Positions 33,550 to 40,848 are shown, counted from the first letter of the stretch. The stretch: DNA of 64,000 nt from an uncultured Bacilli bacterium (GCA_934130175.1 CAKOXP010000005.1:1-64000), one strand, 5' to 3'. Numbers and translations are program-made. The notes: a model not told the origin generated them from the letters alone.

Positions 33550-34053
33550 ATGATAAACAAACAAAATTTATGGTTTTTAACATTATTTAGTTTGATATTA
33601 GTTCTTAGTGTCTATTACATTACAATGCCAAATGATTTGTTAGTAGGAGATAAAAATAATAGTGTTGTTACTAAAAGTAGCAAGAAAAAGGCAACTGTCA
33701 AGGAAACATCTAGCTTAGTTGCAATGAGAGTTTCTTTAGAAGAAGAACGTCAAGAACAAATGGTAAGTTTACAAGAAAAACTTACAAATAAAAAGGCAAC
33801 AACAGATGAAAAGAATAATGCTTATGAGCAATTAAAATACTTGAATCAACTTCAAGGACAAGAAGAAAACTTAGAAAAACAAATCAAGGAAAAGCTAGAA
33901 TTAGATAGTTTTGTAAAAATAGATCAAAAGAATATTGAAGTAGTAGCTATTAAAGAAAAACATGATAGTAGTATAGCAAACAATATCATGCGACTTGTTC
34001 AATCTAACTACGAAGAGAAAATGTATATTACTGTAACATTTAAGAAAAGCTAG
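33550..34053 (+). CDS. spoIIIAH: SpoIIIAH-like sporulation channel protein
   Basis: A 167-aa protein: NKQNLWFLTLFSLILVLSVYY is the N-terminal helix typical of SpoIIIAH, followed by a charged coiled region (RVSLEEERQEQMVSLQEKL) and a YscJ/FliF-like ring-building motif domain at the C-terminus. In model species it forms, with SpoIIQ, the channel between mother cell and forespore. Here it stands alone without spoIIIAA-AG and precedes gerE. AAGGAGGAGG SD. Confidence 0.8.
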   Translation: MINKQNLWFLTLFSLILVLSVYYITMPNDLLVGDKNNSVVTKSSKKKATVKETSSLVAMRVSLEEERQEQMVSLQEKLTNKKATTDEKNNAYEQLKYLNQLQGQEENLEKQIKEKLELDSFVKIDQKNIEVVAIKEKHDSSIANNIMRLVQSNYEEKMYITVTFKKS

Positions 34054-34126
34054 GCACTTTGACTGAACGTATTTACTCTTGTTTCATACAATACTCTAGG
34101 TAAGTATAAAAGAAGGGAAGAATACT

Positions 34127-34333
34127 ATGTCAAATAAAATTCTTACAAATAGAGAAAAAGAAGTGTTTGAACTATTAATACTTAATAAAACAACTAAGGA
34201 TATAGCTAAGGATTTACAAATAAGTGAAAAAACAGTAAGAAATCATATTTCCAATGCAATGCAAAAACTAGGAGTAAATGGTAGAGCAAGTGCTGTTGTA
34301 GAATTATTAAAATTAGGTGAAATTTCACTATAA
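34127..34333 (+). CDS. gerE: GerE-like LuxR-type transcription regulator
   Basis: A 68-aa stand-alone LuxR helix-turn-helix: LTNREKEVFELLILNKTTKD, then ISEKTVRNHISNAMQKLGV. Size (GerE is about 74 aa) and position after spoIIIAH in a spore former support GerE, the regulator of late SigK-dependent coat genes. A small LuxR-type regulator of other function cannot be excluded. Followed by a perfect terminator. Confidence 0.8.
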   Translation: MSNKILTNREKEVFELLILNKTTKDIAKDLQISEKTVRNHISNAMQKLGVNGRASAVVELLKLGEISL

Positions 34334-34358
34334 ATCGTACTATTTTAGTACGATTTTT
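34332..34358 (+). terminator. Terminator after gerE
   Basis: AAATCGTAC (34332-34340) pairs with GTACGATTT (34348-34356), then TT. Confidence 0.8.
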
Positions 34359-34381
34359 CATATTATTGACTAGGTGATATT

Positions 34382-35305
34382 ATGCTAAAGAAAAAAGCTT
34401 TAAGAAAGATATTTATAACAACATTAACTGCTTTTGTTTTATTAGTGGTATACTCAATTCCTAGTCTCTATCAAGATGATACTTTAAAAACAAATTTAGA
34501 GGTTGAATATATAACAGGAATAGGAACTAATAATATTTATTTGCTAGATAAAAATGATTATTTGGTTAAAACTAAAATACTATTAGACTCTACTTCAAAA
34601 GAAGAACAGGTAAAAAAGTTAATCAAAAATTTAACTATAAATGATAATTCCAAATTTCCTAATGGTCTCGAAGCAACAATTCCAGAAGACACTAAACTTT
34701 TAGAAGTATATTATGATGAACACTATTTAACACTTAATTTTAATAACAAACTGATTAAAGATGAGGAAAAAATAGAAAAGATAATTGAATCTATCGTTTA
34801 TAGTGTTATGGATTTAGGACAAATTGATGGTGTAATAATAGAAGTTAATGGAGAAACTATCGATGGTTACAATAAGGTTTTAGATAGGAATATTGGTATT
34901 AATAAAAGTTATGATATAAAATCAAGAAAAGATATTAATAAAGTAGTGGTTTATTATTTAGAACAGTTAGATGGAGTAAATTACTATGTACCAGTAACAA
35001 AATATTTAAATGATAGTGATGAGAAGATAAAAATTATTATTAATGAGTTAACCGCAAGTTATATATATGAACCGAACTTAATGAGTTTTTTAAACAGTAA
35101 TACAAAATTACTTGATTATAAGGAACAAGAAAATGTAATGACTATCAACTTTAATAATGCTATTTTTGATGGAGACAATAAGATTTTAGAAGAAGTTACT
35201 TATACTTTAGCATATTCTGTTTTTGCTAATTATGATGTGGCACAAGTCATGATAAATGTCGATGGAAAAAATATTGAAACAGTTGGTTTAGATGATTTAA
35301 AATAA
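34382..35305 (+). CDS. GerMN-domain exported protein
   Basis: A 307-aa protein with one N-terminal membrane helix (FITTLTAFVLLVVYSIPSL) and two GerMN-type domains (about 60-165 and 190-300), seen as LLEVYYDEHYLTLNFNNKLI and KLLDYKEQENVMTINFNNAI repeats of the same strand pattern. GerM is a sporulation/germination cortex-related protein in Bacillus. AGGTGAT SD. Positioned after gerE, consistent with a spore role. Confidence 0.8.
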   Translation: MLKKKALRKIFITTLTAFVLLVVYSIPSLYQDDTLKTNLEVEYITGIGTNNIYLLDKNDYLVKTKILLDSTSKEEQVKKLIKNLTINDNSKFPNGLEATIPEDTKLLEVYYDEHYLTLNFNNKLIKDEEKIEKIIESIVYSVMDLGQIDGVIIEVNGETIDGYNKVLDRNIGINKSYDIKSRKDINKVVVYYLEQLDGVNYYVPVTKYLNDSDEKIKIIINELTASYIYEPNLMSFLNSNTKLLDYKEQENVMTINFNNAIFDGDNKILEEVTYTLAYSVFANYDVAQVMINVDGKNIETVGLDDLK

Positions 35306-35306
35306 C

Positions 35307-35333
35307 AGCAATACTTTAAAGTGTTGCTTTTTG
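35307..35333 (+). terminator. Terminator after the GerMN gene
   Basis: AGCAATAC (35307-35314) pairs with GTGTTGCT (35321-35328) with one G-U, then TTTT. Confidence 0.75.
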
Positions 35334-35334
35334 A

Positions 35335-35363
35335 TTGCCTTTTTTTTGGTTTTGTGTTAAAAT
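35335..35363 (+). promoter_or_regulatory. Promoter of the 395-aa hypothetical gene
   Basis: TTGCCT (35335-35340), 17-nt spacer, TAAAAT (35358-35363) with extended TG. Confidence 0.65.
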
Positions 35364-35387
35364 ACAGAACAAAAGAAGAGGGATAGT

Positions 35388-36575
35388 ATGGATGAATTAA
35401 TTAATATGGATATAGAAGTTGATTTTGAATTCTATAAAGCATATTTATTGTTTTTTAAAGAAAAAATAGACTTTGATAATCCTGATTTTAAGAATAGAAT
35501 GAATAGTATGATTCACCTATTAAACGAATTTGGCCTTTATCGTGATAGATACTTGGTTAAAGATATAAAGAATGGTATTCCATATAGTCAAAGACTTAAT
35601 AGGATTTGTTATCATATGCGTTCAAGATTTAAGACGTTTTCAGAAGAACAACTTAGATTTTTAGATGAATTAGAGGTATCATATCCTAGCCTTGATGAAG
35701 AACTAATTTCTAAGTTAGGTGATATTTTAGCAGATGTATCAGGAAATAGTGATATTGATAAGTATTATTTGATAGCAGATACATCTCAAAAACTGATGTC
35801 TAATGATAGAGAATATACTATTGACGTATTATTTAATACAATTGGTATAGATAAGTATGATAATCTTGATGATTTAAAAACTCAAATAAAAAGCTATCAA
35901 AGAAAAAAGACAGAAGAAGAGGTTAATTCTTCTGATGAATTTCATGATGCTTGTAATAAATATGGATTAAATTTTTTGAATTTTAGTCTTGTTGATAATT
36001 ATGTTGTAGTTAGAACTTTTCATGATAATTTGTGTGTGATCATGAATGAAAATTATGACATTATTAATATAACAAAATTAGATGAAAAGAATCTAAAAAA
36101 TCAAGTTGAAGAATCGTTTGCTGAATTAAATGGTTATGATTTAAAATATCCATTTGATAATTTAAACTTAGATGATATTGTAAGAATTGGAAATAGTAAT
36201 ATTGAAAGCAATTGTGAGTTAGATACTGAGATTCTATCTTATATTAGGTTTATGAGTATTGAAGCTAGCATCTATCAAAGAAATATGTTAGCTGTGCAAT
36301 CAGTTGGATTGGAACTTCCATTGATTACAAAATATTTACATTCAGTTCAAAATAATATGGAAGAATACATTAATTGCCGTAAAGGCATTAGTATGCCAAC
36401 TGAAAGTAATGATATTTTAGAATTTCTTGGTCAAAAATATGAAACTAGCATCGATTGTAATGATATAGAAAATATAATTAAGTTTATTTATAGTGAACAT
36501 GATGAAAATGAAGTAGAAAAATGTGTTCAAAAACTAAGAGTTAAATCTTTCAAACAAAAAGTAAAGACTATTTAA
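35388..36575 (+). CDS. Hypothetical cytoplasmic protein (395 aa)
   Basis: No signal peptide or membrane segment. It is acidic, with a predicted helical N-terminal half (YSQRLNRICYHMRSRFKTF, then EEQLRFLDELEV). A central region (FHDNLCVIMNENYDIINI) could be a small beta domain. I do not recognise the family. It stands alone between a GerMN gene and a tRNA gene, with its own extended -10 promoter and AAGAGGG SD, so it is probably expressed. Confidence 0.7.
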   Translation: MDELINMDIEVDFEFYKAYLLFFKEKIDFDNPDFKNRMNSMIHLLNEFGLYRDRYLVKDIKNGIPYSQRLNRICYHMRSRFKTFSEEQLRFLDELEVSYPSLDEELISKLGDILADVSGNSDIDKYYLIADTSQKLMSNDREYTIDVLFNTIGIDKYDNLDDLKTQIKSYQRKKTEEEVNSSDEFHDACNKYGLNFLNFSLVDNYVVVRTFHDNLCVIMNENYDIINITKLDEKNLKNQVEESFAELNGYDLKYPFDNLNLDDIVRIGNSNIESNCELDTEILSYIRFMSIEASIYQRNMLAVQSVGLELPLITKYLHSVQNNMEEYINCRKGISMPTESNDILEFLGQKYETSIDCNDIENIIKFIYSEHDENEVEKCVQKLRVKSFKQKVKTI

Positions 36576-36619
36576 AGAAAAATAGTAATTACTTTTTTTA
36601 TTAAAAAAATAAAAAGTAC

Positions 36620-36648
36620 TTGAAAGATAACGATTATTGTTGTATAAT
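36620..36648 (+). promoter_or_regulatory. Promoter of tRNA-Arg
   Basis: TTGAAA (36620-36625), exactly 17 nt, TATAAT (36643-36648), 21 nt before the tRNA. Confidence 0.8.
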
Positions 36649-36668
36649 TTATTTTGTCAGTTGGTTAT

Positions 36669-36745
36669 GTCTGCGTAGCTCAGCTGGATAGAGCAATCGC
36701 CTTCTAAGCGATCGGTCAGGCGTTCGAGTCGCCTCGCGGACACCA
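36669..36745 (+). tRNA. tRNA-Arg (anticodon UCU)
   Basis: A full cloverleaf: acceptor GTCTGCG/CGCGGAC, D-arm with AGCTCAGCTGGATAGAGC, anticodon stem ATCGC/GCGAT with loop CTTCTAA (anticodon TCT), T-arm GGCG-TTCGAGT-CGCC, and an encoded CCA (36743-36745). It reads AGA/AGG, the main Arg codons in this AT-rich genome. Confidence 0.95.
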
Positions 36746-36758
36746 TTAATGATAATAG

Positions 36759-36788
36759 AACTCTTACTTATGTAAGGGTTTTTATTTT
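36759..36788 (+). terminator. Terminator after tRNA-Arg
   Basis: AACTCTTAC (36759-36767), loop TTAT, GTAAGGGTT (36772-36780) with one G-U, then TTTATTTT. Confidence 0.8.
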
Positions 36789-36822
36789 GTATAAATTTTT
36801 TTATTTTTTCCGGAAAAATTAT

Positions 36823-36846
36823 CTACTTCTACAATAATAGAAGTAG
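36823..36846 (+). promoter_or_regulatory. Hairpin overlapping the SD of the bacteriocin operon
   Basis: CTACTTCTA (36823-36831) pairs perfectly with TAGAAGTAG (36838-36846), 6-nt loop. The AGGAGG sequence (36845-36850) begins inside the right arm. The ATG at 36867 is unusually far (16 nt) from it. Possible translational control of the exporter. Confidence 0.45.
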
Positions 36847-36866
36847 GAGGTATTATAAATTGTTAT

Positions 36867-38942
36867 ATGAAAGTTGTTTTACAAGATGGTATTAAAGATT
36901 GTGGTATTTGTTGCTTACTTTCAATTATTAGGCACTATGGAGGTAATAGTTCAAAGGAATATTTGCGACAGCTTACCAACACCACTAAGAATGGCGTTAG
37001 TGCATATAATTTAGTTACTGCTGCTGAGACATTAGGGTTTTCTTCACTAGCAATGAAAGGAGAGTTGGAAAACCTTAATAGAGATAATTTGCCTTGTATC
37101 GCTCATGTTATCATAAACAAAAGTTATCAACACTTTGTTGTTATTTATGATATAGATATAAAATTAAATAAAATCACTATAATGGACCCCGCCAAAGGTA
37201 AAAGATTAGTTTCAGTTTCGGAATTTAAATTAATGTCTAGTAATAATTATCTGTTTTTAGTACCAAACAAAAAATTACCAAATTTACTGGAAAATAAAGA
37301 GGTAAAAGAATCTATAATTGTTTTTATTAGTACACACAAGAAATTATTTCTGACTATTCTATATTTAAACCTATCATACTTTGTATTTCATATTTTATCT
37401 GCTTTTCATTTTAAATATTTACTTAATTTTAGTATTGAGTATAAAGTCAGTAATAATATAATGGTTATATCTTTAGTAATAGGAGTTATTTATCTTTTAA
37501 AAGAAACCTCTATTATGTTAAGGAATATTATCATTACTAAGTATAGTGAACTTTTGGATTATAAGATAACTTTGAAGACATATAAACAAATTATTTTACT
37601 TCCATATCTCTATTATAAAAATAGAACTACTGGAGAAATACTTTCAAGAGTAAAAGATTTATCTTATGTAAAAAACTATATTGTAAAATTATTCACTATA
37701 TGTTCAACAGATGTTTTTACAAGTTTTATCTTTATAATACTTTTATTCAATATTAGTAAAATACTTACTATATGTTCAATTGGATTATTTATATTGTTGA
37801 TTATCTTAAATTTGTTACAAAAACCACATCTTCAATTAAAAATCAAAAAATATTATAGAAGAGAAGAAAAACTAAATTCTTATTTGATAGAAGTTTTATC
37901 TTGTATGGATGTTATAAAAGGAATGCATACAGAAAAGTTAGTTATTGATAAATTAAGGATAAAGTATCAAAATTTTTTGGAAGCAATCTATAATTTATCA
38001 TTTACACAAGAATTATTCACATATTTATCAAATAGTATTAATGCTTTATTTCAAATAATAATTTTGGGACTAGGAAGCTATGAAGTAATAAGAACAAACT
38101 TAAGTTTAGCTCAATTAATTGTTTATCAAAGTATTTTATCATTTTTAAATACTTCTATATCTAATATTGTTAACTTAGTTCATGATTATCCAAATTATAC
38201 TTTAGCTAAAGAAAGAATAGAAGATTTATTTAATATTCAAAGAGAAAAATTTATAGTTAGTAATTCTTCATTTGATTTAGTTTTAAAGAAAATTAAATAT
38301 AAGAATTTAAGTTATTCATATAATAGTAAGCCTTTGTTAAAAAACATTAATTTGGAAATTAAAGCTAAGGATAAGGTGTTCTTACTAGGAACTAGTGGAA
38401 GTGGCAAATCAACTTTAGTCAAATTATTAATGAGATATTTAGAAGTTCCCTTTGGAATGTTAGATATAAATAATGTAGATATTAACCATTATAATCTTGA
38501 TAATCTTAGAAATAATATTACGTATATTTCTCAACAAGAATTTTTATTTAGTGATACACTCTATAATAATATTACTTTAGGAAAAGATTATAATGAAGAA
38601 GAAGTGTTAAAAGTTATGAAGTTAACTCTAGTAAATGAATTTATTGATAATAATTCTTTATCATACAATCAGTTAGTAGAAGAAAATGGTCTTAATTTTA
38701 GTGGAGGAGAAAGGCAAAGAATTATACTGGCGAGGAGTATTTTAAAGAAGAGCGATATTTATATCTTTGATGAAGCATTAAGTCAAATTGATATTGAAAG
38801 AGAAGAAAAGATACTAAAAAATATTTTTAGTTATTTGAAAGATAAGATAATAATTGTAATTTCTCATCGTTATGATAATAAGGGTTTATTTAATAGAATA
38901 ATCAGGCTTAAAGATGGAGAAATAAGTGAAGAAAAACTATGA
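36867..38942 (+). CDS. Bacteriocin-processing ABC exporter with C39 peptidase domain
   Basis: A 691-aa peptidase-containing ABC transporter. The N-terminal C39 cysteine protease has Q6 and C12 (VLQDGIKDCGICCLL), H89 (HFVVIYD) and D107 (MDPAKG). Membrane domain about 155-430 with six helices. The nucleotide-binding domain has Walker A (GTSGSGKST), signature FSGGERQR, Walker B IYIFDEAL and the H-loop SHRYD. It cleaves double-glycine leaders and exports the peptides. The two GG-leader genes downstream are the obvious substrates. It overlaps the next gene by 17 bp. Confidence 0.92.
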   Translation: MKVVLQDGIKDCGICCLLSIIRHYGGNSSKEYLRQLTNTTKNGVSAYNLVTAAETLGFSSLAMKGELENLNRDNLPCIAHVIINKSYQHFVVIYDIDIKLNKITIMDPAKGKRLVSVSEFKLMSSNNYLFLVPNKKLPNLLENKEVKESIIVFISTHKKLFLTILYLNLSYFVFHILSAFHFKYLLNFSIEYKVSNNIMVISLVIGVIYLLKETSIMLRNIIITKYSELLDYKITLKTYKQIILLPYLYYKNRTTGEILSRVKDLSYVKNYIVKLFTICSTDVFTSFIFIILLFNISKILTICSIGLFILLIILNLLQKPHLQLKIKKYYRREEKLNSYLIEVLSCMDVIKGMHTEKLVIDKLRIKYQNFLEAIYNLSFTQELFTYLSNSINALFQIIILGLGSYEVIRTNLSLAQLIVYQSILSFLNTSISNIVNLVHDYPNYTLAKERIEDLFNIQREKFIVSNSSFDLVLKKIKYKNLSYSYNSKPLLKNINLEIKAKDKVFLLGTSGSGKSTLVKLLMRYLEVPFGMLDINNVDINHYNLDNLRNNITYISQQEFLFSDTLYNNITLGKDYNEEEVLKVMKLTLVNEFIDNNSLSYNQLVEENGLNFSGGERQRIILARSILKKSDIYIFDEALSQIDIEREEKILKNIFSYLKDKIIIVISHRYDNKGLFNRIIRLKDGEISEEKL

Positions 38943-39336
38943 AAAAATAGGATTAATTATTTTTGTGGTATTCATATTTATATTTATTGAAATTATTGTT
39001 ATTAGTATTTTTTATAGTAAAAAATATAGAAACTACAAGGTTTTATCTACAATAGTTGTGACATCGAATTATACAAAATCATATCTAGATAGTAATGATT
39101 ATAAAATGATTAGAAGTGGTAATTATTTATATCTAGATAATAAGAAAATGAAATATGAAATTATTGATGTTAAGAAAAATGTTTTAAAACAGCATGATAA
39201 GTGGTATCATGAGGTATTACTAAAGATTAAATATCCTAATAACTATAAAGATAATGATACAATTACTATTAGTGTTTATAATCGTAAAGAGTTTTTATTT
39301 AATATTTTTAGAAAATGTTGGGAGGATGATATATGA
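38926..39336 (+). CDS. Bacteriocin export accessory-like membrane protein
   Basis: GTG start at 38926 with GGAG upstream, overlapping the transporter end. A 136-aa protein with one N-terminal membrane helix (IGLIIFVVFIFIFIEIIVI) and an extracytoplasmic beta-rich domain (NYLYLDNKKMKYEIIDV). It is too short for a full HlyD-type adaptor but its place and topology suggest an export accessory or a reduced membrane-fusion partner. It overlaps the first peptide gene by 4 bp. Family not recognised. Confidence 0.7.
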   Translation: MKKNYEKIGLIIFVVFIFIFIEIIVISIFYSKKYRNYKVLSTIVVTSNYTKSYLDSNDYKMIRSGNYLYLDNKKMKYEIIDVKKNVLKQHDKWYHEVLLKIKYPNNYKDNDTITISVYNRKEFLFNIFRKCWEDDI

Positions 39337-39473
39337 AAAAACTAAAAGATAATGACCTTGAAAAGATTCAAGGTGGTTTTTCTGCTTGGGCAGCCTTAGG
39401 CATTGCATCTGCTGTAATATTTTTATCAGGAGTATTTGAAGGAATAGTACATCCTAGAGGTTGTTCATCATGA
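39333..39473 (+). CDS. Double-glycine-leader bacteriocin peptide 1 (46 aa)
   Basis: ATG at 39333 after GGGAGGATGAT. A 15-residue leader (MKKLKDNDLEKIQGG, with the conserved L, E and GG) precedes a 31-residue core starting FSAWAALGIASAV, with a GxxxG motif (GVFEG) and one cysteine near the C-terminus (RGCSS). The hydrophobic helix plus GxxxG fits a class IIb (two-peptide) bacteriocin subunit. It overlaps peptide 2 by 4 bp (ATGA), so both are made together. Confidence 0.85.
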   Translation: MKKLKDNDLEKIQGGFSAWAALGIASAVIFLSGVFEGIVHPRGCSS

Positions 39474-39637
39474 AGAAAGTAAATAATCTAGATGAAATAA
39501 TAGGAGGAAGTAATTATATCAGTGGTACTATAATTAATTCTTTTGTAAATGTAATTAAGATTTTAATGGAAGCTGGAAAGGGAGTAGGCAGCTCAATTAG
39601 AAGGGTTGCGGAAGATGACCTTTGTCCGTTAAAATAG
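39470..39637 (+). CDS. Double-glycine-leader bacteriocin peptide 2 (55 aa)
   Basis: ATG at 39470 overlapping the stop of peptide 1. Leader MKKVNNLDEIIGG, then a 42-residue core (SNYISGTIINSFVNVIKIL, then GKGVGSSIRR) with a GxxxG motif and one C-terminal cysteine (DLCPLK). It is the likely partner of peptide 1. The single cysteine in each core could allow an interpeptide disulfide, which would be unusual. Both use the same C39 exporter. Confidence 0.82.
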   Translation: MKKVNNLDEIIGGSNYISGTIINSFVNVIKILMEAGKGVGSSIRRVAEDDLCPLK

Positions 39638-39801
39638 TTGAACATGTAAAGAAACGAAAGAATATATTAATAGTACTTGGAGTAATATTTTTGCTACCAA
39701 TAATAAATTATTTTTTACTCTTTATTTATAATAGTGGTTGTCATGTAGGACTATTTTTAAGAAACATTTATGAAATAATTAGTACTTTAGCACAAAAATA
39801 A
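39622..39801 (+). CDS. Small membrane protein, candidate bacteriocin immunity (59 aa)
   Basis: A frame from TTG at 39622, overlapping peptide 2 by 16 bp, with GGAAG about 10 nt upstream. It encodes a basic N-terminus (KIVEHVKKRKN), one strong membrane helix (ILIVLGVIFLLPIINYFLLF) and a short tail with one cysteine (YNSGCHVGLF). Size, topology and position after the peptides fit an immunity protein. It has no GG leader. Start codon uncertain. Confidence 0.55.
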   Translation: MSVKIVEHVKKRKNILIVLGVIFLLPIINYFLLFIYNSGCHVGLFLRNIYEIISTLAQK

Positions 39802-39822
39802 TAAAAAACTTGTCAAAAATTC

Positions 39823-39851
39823 TTGAAAAATAACGAAAGTTTTGCTATACT
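39823..39851 (+). promoter_or_regulatory. Promoter of rpsU
   Basis: TTGAAA (39823-39828), 17-nt spacer, TATACT (39846-39851). Confidence 0.75.
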
Positions 39852-39883
39852 CGTTAGTAGTGAAGACGAAGGGAGGGAGAAAA

Positions 39884-40087
39884 ATGGCAACTCAAGTAAC
39901 TGTTAAAAATGGTAATCTAGATATGGCTTTAAGAAAATTTAAGCAAAAAGTAGCTAGAGACGGTGTCCCTTCAGAATGCAAAAAAAGAGAATGTTATGAT
40001 AAACCAGGAGTAAGAAGAAGAAACGCTAAAAAAGAAGGAATTAAAAATTCTAGAAAAAGAAATCGTTCAAATAATAGAGATAATTAA
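39884..40087 (+). CDS. rpsU: 30S ribosomal protein bS21
   Basis: The ATG at 39884 follows GGGAGGGAG. An in-frame frame start at 39842 lies on the promoter. 67 aa, with the conserved LDMALRKFKQKVARDG, then KKRECYDKPGVRRR and a basic Asn-rich tail. The -35 and -10 are at 39823-39851 and a GAAA-loop terminator follows, so it is monocistronic. Confidence 0.92.
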   Translation: MATQVTVKNGNLDMALRKFKQKVARDGVPSECKKRECYDKPGVRRRNAKKEGIKNSRKRNRSNNRDN

Positions 40088-40090
40088 TAA

Positions 40091-40120
40091 GATCAAGCAA
40101 GAAATTGCTTGATTTTTTTG
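40091..40120 (+). terminator. rpsU terminator, overlapping the next -35
   Basis: GATCAAGCAA (40091-40100), loop GAAA, TTGCTTGATT (40105-40114), then TTTTTT. The right arm contains TTGATT, the -35 of the poly-G promoter copy 3. Confidence 0.85.
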
Positions 40121-40140
40121 TCTCGGGGGGGGGGTATAAT
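40109..40140 (+). promoter_or_regulatory. Poly-G spacer promoter, copy 3
   Basis: TTGATT (40109-40114), a 20-nt spacer ending in ten Gs (40125-40134), TATAAT (40135-40140). At 20 nt this spacing would be poor, so the gene may be in an OFF-like state in this genome copy. Confidence 0.75.
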
Positions 40141-40142
40141 GT

Positions 40143-40175
40143 TCTTAGATATAATAATGTAGGTGATGTCTAGGA
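40143..40175 (+). promoter_or_regulatory. Leader hairpin around the ribosome binding site, copy 3
   Basis: TCTTAGATAT (40143-40152) pairs with ATGTCTAGGA (40166-40175) with two G-U pairs and no true mismatch. TAGGTG is in the loop and the start A closes the stem. Confidence 0.6.
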
Positions 40176-40711
40176 TGAAAAAAGCTATAGTAATTATGAG
40201 TGTAATTGTAACAATTGGCTGTATTATTTCTATAGGTGGTGCTTATGCTGCAACAAACTATGCTATAAGTGCTACAAATATAGGTTATTCAGATAATTCT
40301 AATTTGAAAGTAGATAACGTTCAAGCGGCAATCGATGGTACTTGTAGTAGAATAGATAACAGATTAAGCAATTTGGAACAAATAAGTGAACAACATAAAT
40401 TAACTTATGTTAGTAATTCTAATTATAAATTAAATGGAATAAACGGTGCTCATAGTTATTGGTATCAGGTAGGCAAACTAGTTATTGTTAATATTGCTTT
40501 GGGTGTTACTACGCCTTCTACTACTTCAACTGTTCCTGTGGTCAAGGATTTACCAAAACCAAAATATATGATGAATTATATATCTATTACTGCAGAACAG
40601 CCGGTAGCAGCATCAGCAGTTGGTGTAGTAGATGCCGATGGAACATTAAAGGTGATGGGTGGAACAGCTGGATATCTTTTAGATGGACAAGTAGTCTATG
40701 TAGCAGCTTAG
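40175..40711 (+). CDS. Poly-G family surface protein with a distinct C-terminal domain
   Basis: ATG 40175 (an upstream GTG at 40163 and ATG at 40166 lie in the SD/stem). The first 55 residues are nearly identical to the tandem neighbour at 40848 (VIMSVIVTIGCIISIGGAYA, then NIGYSDNSNLKVDNVQAAID). A short linker (CSRIDNRLSNLEQ) leads to a domain of about 110 residues (LTYVSNSNYKLN, then WYQVGKLVIVNIALGV) unlike the tail-collar module of the neighbour. The latter pattern resembles jelly-roll domains of phage structural proteins, but I cannot name the family. Confidence 0.75.
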   Translation: MKKAIVIMSVIVTIGCIISIGGAYAATNYAISATNIGYSDNSNLKVDNVQAAIDGTCSRIDNRLSNLEQISEQHKLTYVSNSNYKLNGINGAHSYWYQVGKLVIVNIALGVTTPSTTSTVPVVKDLPKPKYMMNYISITAEQPVAASAVGVVDADGTLKVMGGTAGYLLDGQVVYVAA

Positions 40712-40768
40712 GTATTATTTTATTACTTGTCTACTTTTAACTTACCACTACAAAACAGACCAAGGTCA

Positions 40769-40795
40769 GGCAAAATTTATGCTTGATTTTTTCGT
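40769..40795 (+). terminator. Terminator overlapping poly-G promoter copy 4
   Basis: TCAGGCA (40766-40772) pairs with TGCTTGA (40780-40786) with one G-U around AAATTTA, followed by TTTTTT. It contains the -35 TTGATT of copy 4. Confidence 0.6.
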
Positions 40796-40813
40796 CTGGG
40801 GGGGGGTTATAAT
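40783..40813 (+). promoter_or_regulatory. Poly-G spacer promoter, copy 4
   Basis: TTGATT (40783-40788), 19-nt spacer with nine Gs (40798-40806), TATAAT (40808-40813). Near-identical to copy 2 over GGCAAAATTTATGCTTGATT. Confidence 0.8.
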
Positions 40814-40815
40814 GA

Positions 40816-40848
40816 TCTTAGATATGATAATGTAGGTGATGTCTAAGA
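40816..40848 (+). promoter_or_regulatory. Leader hairpin around the ribosome binding site, copy 4
   Basis: TCTTAGATAT (40816-40825) pairs with ATGTCTAAGA (40839-40848) with one G-U. SD TAGGTG in the loop. Confidence 0.65.

Noticed and set aside
117..40806. G tracts as sequencing or assembly artefacts
   Set aside because: Four independent sites at the same promoter position in paralogous genes make an artefact unlikely, although exact lengths may be miscalled.
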